NCBI RefSeq assembly: GCF_003610455.1
Contig: NZ_RAQK01000002.1
Location: 62,001 to 126,000, forward strand
DNA from: Sulfitobacter guttiformis
Lineage (GTDB): Bacteria > Pseudomonadota > Alphaproteobacteria > Rhodobacterales > Rhodobacteraceae
DNA: 64,000 nt
Reading direction: 5' to 3'
Positions 43,616 to 51,080 of the stretch are shown here, in pieces. The first letter of the stretch is position 1; each line of letters opens with the position of its first letter. The position numbers and the translations under genes were made by a program. The notes below the pieces were generated by a model. The model did not search any database. It was not told where the DNA came from and worked only from the letters and a program-made list of their open reading frames with translations.

Positions 43616-43716
43616 GTGTGCCCCTCCAGTGGTGGGTGGGGCACACCAATAGCAGCAGGGAAAACGGCCGGATACACCGGTAAGCCCCATCAACATCTGC
43701 AAAGCGGAGAAACAAG
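43616..43716 (+). promoter_or_regulatory. Structured leader, copy 1
   Basis: A perfect nine-base stem (GTGTGCCCC with GGGGCACAC) is followed by ATAGCAGCAGGGA, a GGAT..CC..TAAGCCCC stretch and TCTGCAAAGCGGAGAAA before the ATG. The part after the hairpin is closely repeated before the gene at 44350. Confidence 0.55.
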
Positions 43717-44235
43717 ATGAGCGACAGGAACTACAAATCAATCAGCACAACCTTGAGTATCGAGGCGGACGACTTCCTCATGCGGGAGGTTTCACGGACC
43801 GATGACTTTCGGGCAAATGCAATTCGGAATGCGATCCGTTTTTGGTTGCGCAAGAATTGCCCTTATGCGCCGCGCGCAGAAATAAAAGGCCGTATGCCGG
43901 CGGCGACCCCTATAAGCCTTCAGTTGTTTGTCGCGGTTACCGAGGCGGCCCGGGTAAGGCGCACCATGAAGACCAATATCGTTCGGATGGCGATCCACAC
44001 CTGGATGGACGCAACGCCGGACGAGCGCATGGCCCTGCGCAACGAATTTACGCCGATAAGGAACGGTAAAGCGTCCAGGCTCGGCGAGACATACGTCATG
44101 GGATGCGCATATCCGAAAGCGGATGCGGATTTTGTCATGGCCGAAGCGAAGCGTCTTAACGTCGGCAACTCGGATGTCCTGCGCGAGGCCGTCGGCTCCT
44201 GGATCAGGGCGACCGCCAATAACAAGGCCGCCTGA
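43717..44235 (+). CDS. Triple ribbon-helix-helix-like protein
   Basis: The 172-residue protein seems to contain three tandem copies of a strand-helix-helix unit of the Arc/CopG type. These run from ISTTLSIEADDFLMREVSR (about 9-45), from PISLQLFVAVTEAARVRR (about 66-98) and from VMGCAYPKADADFVMAEAKR (about 127-165). Each ends in a similar second helix (NAIRNAIRFWL; NIVRMAIHTWM; DVLREAVGSWI). Such units bind DNA as dimers; three in one chain would be unusual. It may regulate phage genes. Its leader is repeated before the next gene. Confidence 0.6.
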   Translation: MSDRNYKSISTTLSIEADDFLMREVSRTDDFRANAIRNAIRFWLRKNCPYAPRAEIKGRMPAATPISLQLFVAVTEAARVRRTMKTNIVRMAIHTWMDATPDERMALRNEFTPIRNGKASRLGETYVMGCAYPKADADFVMAEAKRLNVGNSDVLREAVGSWIRATANNKAA

Positions 44236-44259
44236 CGACCTGCCTCTACAGTGCCCTCC

Positions 44260-44349
44260 GGCGTCAAATCGGAGGCCATCGATAGCAGCAGGGATAAGCA
44301 CTGGATGATCCATTAGCCCCCAAAAACAACTGCAAAACGGAGAAAATAA
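44260..44349 (+). promoter_or_regulatory. Structured leader, copy 2
   Basis: Repeats the plan of copy 1: a short GC-rich stem, then ATAGCAGCAGGGATAAG, GGATGATCCATTAGCCCCC and CTGCAAAACGGAGAAA directly before the ATG. Confidence 0.5.
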
Positions 44350-44898
44350 ATGAAAATCGAGATTGAAGTGAAAAACAACAAAGAATTCAGGCGCATTATG
44401 TCGCTGCTGCCTGAATACGAAATCTGTGTTGAAGAATGCAAAGAGCTTGATGTATACCCTGTCCGCCTTGTGCCATGGGCCTTTGAGATCAAGTCCAACA
44501 CCGCGCAGATGACGGCCTACAATAGCCCTATCTCCAAAGAGCACCTCAAGACGCTTTTCAACCCCACAACCGAGGCGGAGATCCGTGCGCAAGGAACTAT
44601 CCTTCACGTCCTCCACATTGAGGGGTTCCTGCGTGATGGCGCTGATCGGTTCCGCGATTTCCTTGATGCTCAACGTAAAGTCAAACACCTTGTTTCTGGT
44701 GTAGATCTCTCAGATCACCTCCATACCGATGTCGAAGTCACGAATTCCGAAGAGCGGGACGACATGATCGATGTCCTTTCAGACCTCTACCAGCACATGG
44801 ATCTCGCCAACAGCACGATCGACGGCATTGAGGCACTTTGGGCTGCGGGACAGCGTGATGCTGCACGTCTTCTCTACGAACGCGATTGCGGAGCTTGA
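44350..44898 (+). CDS. Hypothetical early phage protein
   Basis: The 182-residue acidic protein is predicted to be mainly helical and has no recognised domain (RRIMSLLPEYEICVEECKEL). It lies in the rightward accessory operon and shares a leader with the triple ribbon-helix-helix gene. Confidence 0.6.
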   Translation: MKIEIEVKNNKEFRRIMSLLPEYEICVEECKELDVYPVRLVPWAFEIKSNTAQMTAYNSPISKEHLKTLFNPTTEAEIRAQGTILHVLHIEGFLRDGADRFRDFLDAQRKVKHLVSGVDLSDHLHTDVEVTNSEERDDMIDVLSDLYQHMDLANSTIDGIEALWAAGQRDAARLLYERDCGA

Positions 44899-45003
44899 TA
44901 TGTTCAAGGCCGCCGCAATCGGAGCGCGCCGCGACGCCTGATCACATCCTCTCAAGACCTCGCGCCGAAATGGCGCGGGGCACATCAAATCGGAGAAAAC
45001 AAA

Positions 45004-45813
45004 ATGAAAAACTCAACCTCACTCACTGACGTCCGCACCGGGGCCGAGATCATCGACATGCTGGAAATCCTGCGCCCCTCGTGCCCGGAGGAGGCCGGTG
45101 AGCACCATGACATCTACGACCTGGCCGCCCGTTTTGACGGTGCCTTCTACGAGCCCGCACGCTCCCGCCCCGAGGAGGATATGACCTTCGATTTTGTGAA
45201 GCTGGAGGGCGTTTTGATCCCTGCGATCGACGCTTTTGAAAAGGCCATCTTGAAGGCGGATCAGCTGGTCATGGCGGTATATGCCGCATCGATGCGCGGT
45301 CGCCCTGCAGATGAGGTCATGGACCGCCTGCACGAGTCACAGGACGGCATGCAGACCGTCGTGGCCCTGTCCACCATCCTCAAGGACGGAGGCACCGAAC
45401 CGGGCCGCTTGCGGGGCATATGCGCAAAAGCCGATCAGATCAGTCTGCCGATTGACCGGTATCTGTCGCGGACAATCAACAAAATCGGCCTGTCGTGCGT
45501 CGTCGCGGCCCGCGAGGCGGTCATTGCGGAATATCATCGCATCGCGCGTGATGGTCGCGTGATCGACAAAGAAAAAGCATTGGTGGACGGTGCCATGTAT
45601 GCGCTGAAACTGGACGAGTTCACCGTGTGCCGCGATTTCATTGAGCGGATGAACGAAGACGAGGAACTGATCAGCGAGATGACCGGATACGTCGAGCAGG
45701 TCCGGCACGATGTGCTGGTCATGATCCGCACTTCCAAATTTCGGATCCTGCTGGAGAATGCCTTTTATGGCCTCACGCGGCCCGTCCCGAAGCCAGAGGG
45801 GTGGTCATCATGA
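45004..45813 (+). CDS. Hypothetical early phage protein
   Basis: The 269-residue protein is helical and acidic, with no motif recognised (FDFVKLEGVLIPAIDAFEKA; GYVEQVRHDVLVMIRTSKF). CGGAGAAAAC precedes the ATG. A GCGCC-stem hairpin lies in the 100-bp leader. Its stop overlaps the start of the next gene. Confidence 0.6.
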   Translation: MKNSTSLTDVRTGAEIIDMLEILRPSCPEEAGEHHDIYDLAARFDGAFYEPARSRPEEDMTFDFVKLEGVLIPAIDAFEKAILKADQLVMAVYAASMRGRPADEVMDRLHESQDGMQTVVALSTILKDGGTEPGRLRGICAKADQISLPIDRYLSRTINKIGLSCVVAAREAVIAEYHRIARDGRVIDKEKALVDGAMYALKLDEFTVCRDFIERMNEDEELISEMTGYVEQVRHDVLVMIRTSKFRILLENAFYGLTRPVPKPEGWSS

Positions 45814-46220
45814 TCCATGATCACATGTTCGCACCGGACGACTGCCAGAAGATCTTCAGCTGTGCAGACACGAAGCGCCTGGTCTCTCGTGCGCATACTG
45901 ATGGCTCAAAGGTTGTCAACCTCTATCTTATCCGGCGGGCAAAACTGACCCTCGAAGGACCCACTCTGACACCGGATGATTATTTCGAGATCGTCGACCA
46001 GCTTCCGGATTGTGAATTTACCCAGTTCTTGCGGTGCGAACCTCACAGATCTTTTGTGAGGTGTGGAAACGACATTCGTCAGCCGATGTGCCAAGAAGAC
46101 GTCCCCGTCTTCGTCCGGAAGTCTCTGCGTGCTCTGGAAAGCTTGGCACTTGCTATGACGCTTGGCGGCGATCTCGCGTGGATCAACGGCAATGCATTCG
46201 ATCACTATTTCAAAAGATAA
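45810..46220 (+). CDS. Hypothetical early phage protein
   Basis: The 136-residue product starts at the ATG overlapping the preceding stop (ATGA). It has four Cys and no known motif pattern (DCQKIFSCADTKRLVSRAHT; LPDCEFTQFLRCEPH). Confidence 0.55.
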   Translation: MIHDHMFAPDDCQKIFSCADTKRLVSRAHTDGSKVVNLYLIRRAKLTLEGPTLTPDDYFEIVDQLPDCEFTQFLRCEPHRSFVRCGNDIRQPMCQEDVPVFVRKSLRALESLALAMTLGGDLAWINGNAFDHYFKR

Positions 46221-46343
46221 GGCGAACACGGATAAGCAGTGAGTGCCGCAATCTTCATGGATATGAAAAACCTCTGCAGTCGGAGCGGGACCCCGTTTTC
46301 CTCTCGTGATCCGGCAAACCAACCAAAAGATCAACAAAGGATC

Positions 46344-46811
46344 ATGAAAATGAACTTCACGACAGAAGACTTTAAAATCAGCAACAAGGCCATGACTTTC
46401 GACATGGCTGATTACTTTGTTGCGCGAGAGCAAAGAGAAGAATTCAAATCCGACAGGAGTATTGCCGAACGCAAGCGGGAAGAACAGATTGCTGGACGGA
46501 AAGAGCATATTGGTCGCGCAATTGAATGCTTCAAGATCGGCGACCTCGACGGGTGCAAAGAGATGTGCATCCTATCTGGCGGCGATCAGGATGAATTCAC
46601 CGGGTTGATGATCGATATTGCCGCATCTTTAAGTGCCAGTGGATCCGATGGGGCCCAAAAAGGACTTTCCGATACGCTGATGACGATGATGAAGTGTTAT
46701 ATGAAAGCAATAAGCAGTGCCGATAGTAGATGGGAAGATTTTAACATCGTTGATGAGGCATTCGGTTTCTTGGCATGCTCCTATCTCGAAAAAAATGAGC
46801 CAATAGGATAA
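46344..46811 (+). CDS. Hypothetical early phage protein
   Basis: The 155-residue protein is helical with a basic-acidic central stretch (RSIAERKREEQIAGRKEHIG). AAAGG lies just ahead of the ATG at 46344; a second ATG two codons on is possible. It is the last rightward gene of the prophage. Confidence 0.5.
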   Translation: MKMNFTTEDFKISNKAMTFDMADYFVAREQREEFKSDRSIAERKREEQIAGRKEHIGRAIECFKIGDLDGCKEMCILSGGDQDEFTGLMIDIAASLSASGSDGAQKGLSDTLMTMMKCYMKAISSADSRWEDFNIVDEAFGFLACSYLEKNEPIG

Positions 46812-46818
46812 AGGGTCG

Positions 46819-47001
46819 TCAGTCGAAAAAATTGCGATAAACGAAATGCGGGATCATCATCGCGATCGCCAAAGCAAAGTATGGCAGATATGACATGTCG
46901 CCGGCGGTTGCGAGCCCGAGGATCAGGGCCAGAAAACCGGCGGCGCAGGCGATGATAAAAAATATGTCGCCGATAAATTTTAGAGCCCACTCACCAAACA
47001 T
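46819..47001 (-). CDS. Small two-span membrane protein
   Basis: The 60-residue protein has two hydrophobic segments (DIFFIIACAAGFLALILGLA; LPYFALAIAMMIPHFVY) and is encoded convergently at the prophage right end. A lysogenic-conversion or exclusion role is possible from position; nothing more can be read. Confidence 0.45.
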   Translation of the reverse strand: MFGEWALKFIGDIFFIIACAAGFLALILGLATAGDMSYLPYFALAIAMMIPHFVYRNFFD

Positions 47002-47081
47002 TTCAAGTCTCACTTTTCCATATAATATTTCCAATAATACCAAGCCGCATGACTCTGCGTCAAGCTTTCACACACAAGGAG

Positions 47082-47110
47082 AAGCCCGGATCACAGGTCC
47101 GGGCTTTTTG
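47082..47110 (+). terminator. Terminator at prophage right end
   Basis: AAGCCCGGA, a seven-base loop and TCCGGGCTT are followed by TTT. It closes the rightward operon just before the arm-type repeats and att core. Confidence 0.75.
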
Positions 47111-47117
47111 CGTTCTT

Positions 47118-47137
47118 GTTACCCGTGGCGTTACCCG
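47118..47137. other. Putative integrase arm-binding sites, right end
   Basis: GTTACCCG occurs twice within an exact copy of the 19-mer GTTACCCGTGGCGTTACCC also found at 10442. It lies about 65 bp inside the right att core. Confidence 0.6.
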
Positions 47138-47202
47138 AACAAAGAAAAAAGGGCCCCGCAAAATACGGAACCCTTCTAACTTTTTGATAACTCTTGAATA
47201 TC

Positions 47203-47249
47203 TGGCTCCGACGGTAGGGATCGAACCTACGACCAATTGATTAACAGTC
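47203..47249. other. att core shared by prophage and second island (partial tRNA-Asn)
   Basis: Identical to the 3' 47 bp of tRNA-Asn, ending in the anticodon loop, then continuing GAAAATCC instead of the 5' half. It is the right boundary of the prophage and the left boundary of the island reaching to 54.5 kb. Confidence 0.85.
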
Positions 47250-47375
47250 GAAAATCCAGACTTACTAATTTATACTATGCCATACGATATGGCCTAAGTA
47301 TCTAATTTATTTCAGGATTTTCAGGAAGCGGCCTACAGATTACAACTAAGCCATACCGATATTAACCGGAGGCTA

Positions 47376-48629
47376 GTGTCCTATATGCGCCCTAAAAGAC
47401 TGAAACCGAAATTTGCTAAGCACTCTATGTCGCAAGCAACAAAGGAGCCAACTTTTACCGAAGCTGGTCTGAGATTGGCGGAACCACGCACGTCAGACTA
47501 TACTGTAAATGACCCTAAGGTCGCGGGCCTATACTTGAAGATAACACCAAAGGGCCGCAAAGTATTTGTCTACCGATATCGCTCCACATTTGGCAGACAA
47601 CGCAAGGTAAACATTGGTAAGTTTTCAGAGCTTAATGTCGCTGAGGTGAGGCGAAAAGCATTGGCGCTCGCTGCTGAAGTAAGCGCAGGGGGCGATCCGG
47701 CAAGTGATAGGCTTGATAAACGCCACGCCATCACAGTTGCAGCATTTGCAGAAAAATATCTTAAGGAGCAAGCTAAGCCCAGGTTGGCAGCATCGACCTA
47801 TAAAGAGTATAGACGCGTTCTACAGACACGCGTCTTACCTCGTATTGGCAAACTTGCCATGGTTGAGGTGAAGCGGTCGGACATTGAGGGTGTACATTTC
47901 TCGATGTCAGATACACCGATAAGGGCAAATAGGATGCTTAGCGTTGTGAAAGCCATGATGTTTAAGGCAGAAGATTGGGACGTCATACCAAGGGGCAGCA
48001 ACCCAGCTTCTCGCATTAAAATGAATAAAGAGCGCCCGAAACAGCACTATTTTACGGATGCTGAACAAACCCGCATATTCCGAGCAATCGACGTACTCAG
48101 GGCCGACATGTTGAAGAGTGGTCCTGCCTTTGATGCTATCACTTTGCTGTTCTTTACAGGATGTCGAACAAGTGAAGTGTTAAAGCTAAAATGGGAAGAC
48201 ATCGACTTGGATGCTGCGGTTGCAACACTTCATAACACGAAAACAGGTGAAGCTCGACTGCCGCTTGCGGGGCCTGCGCTTAAGTTGCTGCAATCGATTG
48301 TAAGCAAGAAACAAGATAGCTGGGTCTTTGAGGGAGCGACAGCGGGTGAACGGCTCAAATCTTTGGTACGCCCTTGGAGGAGAATTTGCGAACATGCCGA
48401 TTTGCCAGAGGCTTGCCTTAAGGACATACGACACACAGTAGGAACGTATGTGGCAAAAGAAGGGGGTCTCTTTTCCGCGCAAGTCGTTCTCAGACACACT
48501 AGTCCCAAGACTACTATGCGATATGCGCATCCCTTCGAGGCTTCAGTGCGCGGAGACCTTGAAAATGCCATGAAACATATCGAAAATAACAAAACAAAAA
48601 AGACGACACGCAAACGCAAGCGCAAATGA
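47376..48629 (+). CDS. int: Second tyrosine integrase (island)
   Basis: The 417-residue recombinase has a DUF4102-like N-terminal domain (GLYLKITPKGRKVFVYRYRS; VNIGKFSELNVAEVRRKAL). Catalytic boxes are GCRTSEVLKL, KDIRHTVGTYV, VLRHTSPKTTMRYAH. The usual HxxR box reads KDIR, a Lys variant tolerated in the family. A Lys/Arg-rich tail ends it. GTG at 47376 follows GGAGG closely; ATG at 47385 is the alternative. It differs clearly from the prophage integrase and should serve the smaller island. Confidence 0.9.
   Translation: MSYMRPKRLKPKFAKHSMSQATKEPTFTEAGLRLAEPRTSDYTVNDPKVAGLYLKITPKGRKVFVYRYRSTFGRQRKVNIGKFSELNVAEVRRKALALAAEVSAGGDPASDRLDKRHAITVAAFAEKYLKEQAKPRLAASTYKEYRRVLQTRVLPRIGKLAMVEVKRSDIEGVHFSMSDTPIRANRMLSVVKAMMFKAEDWDVIPRGSNPASRIKMNKERPKQHYFTDAEQTRIFRAIDVLRADMLKSGPAFDAITLLFFTGCRTSEVLKLKWEDIDLDAAVATLHNTKTGEARLPLAGPALKLLQSIVSKKQDSWVFEGATAGERLKSLVRPWRRICEHADLPEACLKDIRHTVGTYVAKEGGLFSAQVVLRHTSPKTTMRYAHPFEASVRGDLENAMKHIENNKTKKTTRKRKRK
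48291..48300. repeat. CAATCGATTG palindrome, copy 1
   Basis: CAATCGATTG inside the island integrase gene, followed by TAAG as in copy 3. Confidence 0.6.
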
Positions 48630-48657
48630 ACCTAACATAGGCGAGAGGCCTGATCTG

Positions 48658-48996
48658 ATGGATGAAAAACCAAAAAAACCAGTAAGGAGACTAAGAAAGA
48701 AATTCAAAGTCGATACCGCAATGGCTAGTCGGTTGAAGATCAGCCGGTTGGAAAGAGAGAACGCTGAGTTGAGGGAACAGCTCAGCGGCGGTTGGATTTC
48801 TCCAACAAAGGAGTTTTGTGACACCAAATATGCGGCAAGAATGATAAACAAACGAGAGCAAACCCTCCGCAATCTTCGGTCAACTGGCAATGGACCAAAA
48901 TCTTTTAACAAGAGTGGTTCAGTATATTATCTTGTTAGTGATCTTCGTGCCTTCATTGTGGAAGGCAAAACTGACTGGCGTACTGATGACAGCTAG
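48658..48996 (+). CDS. Excisionase/AlpA-like DNA-binding protein
   Basis: The 112-residue protein has a basic N-terminus, a short coiled coil (RLKISRLERENAELREQL) and a winged-helix HTH_17-type domain: DTKYAARMINKREQTLRNLR, then GNGPKSFNKSGSVYYLVSDL. Proteins of this type, encoded next to integrases, often act as recombination directionality factors or activators of them. It lies 28 bp after the integrase. Confidence 0.7.
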   Translation: MDEKPKKPVRRLRKKFKVDTAMASRLKISRLERENAELREQLSGGWISPTKEFCDTKYAARMINKREQTLRNLRSTGNGPKSFNKSGSVYYLVSDLRAFIVEGKTDWRTDDS

Positions 48997-49261
48997 TGCG
49001 ACTTGGTGCCATTCTTTCGGAGAATAATGAAACCGACCCCCCGGTATCTCCCCAAGTCTGGATATGCTGAACAGTAAATGGGTGCGGACATAACAAACCA
49101 ACATAACGGATTTGCATACCAAACATTAATTTGGTGGGTTTTCAAATGGCTTGGAACCAGTACTCAAAAATTGTATGGAACAGAAAAATGTCAGGCCGCA
49201 GACAATTTTTTTCCATAATTTTTTGGCAGTGTAAGACAACAAAATGATTGAGGAAAGTTTG
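48997..49261. other. Intergenic stretch without recognised gene
   Basis: AT-rich sequence between the excisionase-like and membrane-protein genes. I see no RNA gene, repeat or credible coding frame on either strand. Confidence 0.5.
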
Positions 49262-49528
49262 ATGGCATTTATCACGAATTCAGCAGAAAATAGCAAAAAG
49301 CCAATAGTATATGTTTTCACAGGAACAGCAGGACTACTATCGGCTGTGGGGTTTGTTTTTGGTATTGCAGCGATGGGTTTCGCGATCATCGGAGAATTGA
49401 TGAACACAACCAGCGGCGTTACTGAAACAACATTATATCTGTTCGTCTCAGGGGCCGGGTTATTCACTAGCTCAACAATTTTGGGGCTTTTGTACGAAAT
49501 ATCAATTTCGCTCAAAAAGCTGCGGTGA
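49262..49528 (+). CDS. Small two-span membrane protein
   Basis: The 88-residue protein has two strongly hydrophobic segments (GLLSAVGFVFGIAAMGFAII; LYLFVSGAGLFTSSTILGLL). GAGGAAAG precedes the ATG. No family is recognised. An overlapping frame on the other strand exists but lacks a ribosome site. Confidence 0.55.
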   Translation: MAFITNSAENSKKPIVYVFTGTAGLLSAVGFVFGIAAMGFAIIGELMNTTSGVTETTLYLFVSGAGLFTSSTILGLLYEISISLKKLR

Positions 49529-49949
49529 AGTCATTGTAAGAATGTCGAGAAAAGTTCGCCGACATCATTGAATATGCAATGATATTACAGATTGATCATA
49601 CATGAAACGGCGCATTTTATTGCACGTGCTTCAACAACCCATATGAACGCTGAACATAACAAACTATTTGCCAAACCACTGAAACGGCGGGAAAAACAGA
49701 CTATACCCCTTGCCACCCCTAGAGCAACACTACAGCCCTACAATCGATTGTATCAGAAAACCCAGCAATCGCGGGAAAAACAGGCCAATATCCTACATAT
49801 AAATGCTATGGTCTCCGGGCAACCCTATCAAAGTTGTTCGAAACCTATCAGTTCCATCATGGATAGTGTTTCTGTAGGTAAACTCTCTCTAAGTCTAAAT
49901 TCTGCCTAATTTGCATTGTACCGTCGTTTCAACGCGGAGGTAGTAATAA
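49529..49949. repeat. Non-coding stretch with CAATCGATTG palindrome, copy 2
   Basis: TACAATCGATTGTA (49739-49752) is a perfect 14-bp palindrome. A 105-codon frame covers the area, but its composition (many Gln, Lys, Ser, no domain) and lack of a ribosome site argue against a gene. Confidence 0.5.
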
Positions 49950-50249
49950 ATGTCGGACATCTTAAAGGGCATGACGCTTGGCGTCGCACTCATATTGGCT
50001 GGTTTTGCCATATATGGAAACTGGGATCATATAGGCTCTGATCCGAAATCAGTCACATACGCAAAACCATCTCAGGACATGTACGTATTATTTTTTGTAA
50101 ATACTGGTATCAATGGTCAACCCGCACTCTCTATGCGATTGGGTGAGCCGAAAACCAGCAAAGAATGTTACGATAGCGCAGGGTTTTCAAATGAAAGATT
50201 GGCTAACTATGGAGAGACATACGTCTGTAGATATGCTTATACTGAGTGA
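49950..50249 (+). CDS. Small membrane-anchored hypothetical protein
   Basis: The 99-residue protein has one N-terminal membrane segment (LGVALILAGFAIYG) and an exported part with two Cys (SKECYDSAGF; ETYVCRYAYTE). GGAGG lies before the ATG. No family is recognised. Confidence 0.5.
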   Translation: MSDILKGMTLGVALILAGFAIYGNWDHIGSDPKSVTYAKPSQDMYVLFFVNTGINGQPALSMRLGEPKTSKECYDSAGFSNERLANYGETYVCRYAYTE

Positions 50250-50267
50250 GCGCAGATAACAGATGTC

Positions 50268-50285
50268 TTACAATCGATTGTAAGG
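50268..50285. repeat. CAATCGATTG palindrome, copy 3 (18-bp perfect)
   Basis: CTTACAATCGATTGTAAG is a perfect 18-bp palindrome, about 105 bp upstream of the serine recombinase start. This is a fitting place for an operator or recombination site. Confidence 0.65.
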
Positions 50286-50390
50286 AAAATTGCCTGCGCT
50301 TCTCTGCTAAAATTTCCATCCTACATCTTCCAAAAGAAGTGGCTGATTACCACCTGTACACTAGCGAACCAACGTACGTAGGAGCACAGA

Positions 50391-51080
50391 ATGGATCAGC
50401 CAACAGCATTTATTTCATATATTCGGGTTTCAACTGAACGACAGGGCAAAAGCGGTCTAGGGCTTGAAGCGCAGAAAACTGTTGTTGATGCCTTTGTCAC
50501 TCAAAGCGGCGGAAAACTTATAGAAGAGTATGTGGAAGTAGAGAGTGGTAAACGAAATTCACGTTCGCAACTGAAGGCTGCAATCGATGCCTGCAAACGG
50601 CAAAAAGCTACCCTCATAATTGCCAAGCTCGACCGTCTTGCAAGAAACGTACATTTCATCTCTGGACTGATCGAAACAGGTGTACCTTTTCGCGCTGCGG
50701 ACATGCCGAACGCTGATAAATTCATGTTGCACGTTTATGCCGCTATGGCAGAGGAGGAGGGGCGGCGGATCAGTGAACGTACCAAACACGCTCTCCAAGC
50801 TGCAAAAAGGCGCGGTGTCAGATTAGGCGTATCCTGCAAACAGCTTGCCGCCAAAAAGGTGGATGAAGCAAACGATCACAGTAGAGCCATTGGCCCAATT
50901 ATTGAGGCGCTAAAGGCGGAAGGCATGTCGGTTCGAAAAATTGTCGATAGGCTAAATTCTGACAATATCACAAGCTATTCAGGTGGGAAGTGGCATCCAA
51001 CGACAGTTCAAAGGTCTTGGCAACGCTATGCAGAATTGAACCTTTCTACCACCGGGAAATTTACTAACCCCCCATGTTAA
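50391..51080 (+). CDS. Serine recombinase (resolvase/invertase family)
   Basis: The 229-residue protein has YIRVSTERQGKSGLGLEAQK with the nucleophilic Ser, LIIAKLDRLARNVHFISGLI and AEEEGRRISERTKHALQAAK, all standard for the resolvase catalytic domain. A C-terminal helix-turn-helix (GMSVRKIVDRLNSDNITSYS) follows. AGGAG precedes the ATG. It could resolve, invert or move the island independently of the integrase; no invertible segment is evident. Confidence 0.9.
   Translation: MDQPTAFISYIRVSTERQGKSGLGLEAQKTVVDAFVTQSGGKLIEEYVEVESGKRNSRSQLKAAIDACKRQKATLIIAKLDRLARNVHFISGLIETGVPFRAADMPNADKFMLHVYAAMAEEEGRRISERTKHALQAAKRRGVRLGVSCKQLAAKKVDEANDHSRAIGPIIEALKAEGMSVRKIVDRLNSDNITSYSGGKWHPTTVQRSWQRYAELNLSTTGKFTNPPC

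Noticed and set aside
43616..45003. CRISPR-like array suggested by repeated leaders
   Set aside because: Only two leader copies separated by a real gene, no regular spacers and no cas genes.
10471..46811. Mu-like transposable phage
   Set aside because: The GpA-type terminase and fused protease-capsid recall Mu-related heads, but there is a tyrosine integrase, tRNA att sites and no Mu transposase pair.
47203..47275. A third tRNA-Asn gene
   Set aside because: Only the 3' 47 bp match; the 5' half and D arm are absent, so it is an att core.
49126..49515. Leftward 129-codon frame over the small membrane-protein gene
   Set aside because: The rightward frame has a good GAGGAAAG ribosome site and a clear two-span topology; the leftward one has neither.
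49592..49909. 105-codon frame in the small island
   Set aside because: Lys/Gln/Ser-rich, no ribosome site, no domain, and it runs across a palindrome; kept as non-coding.
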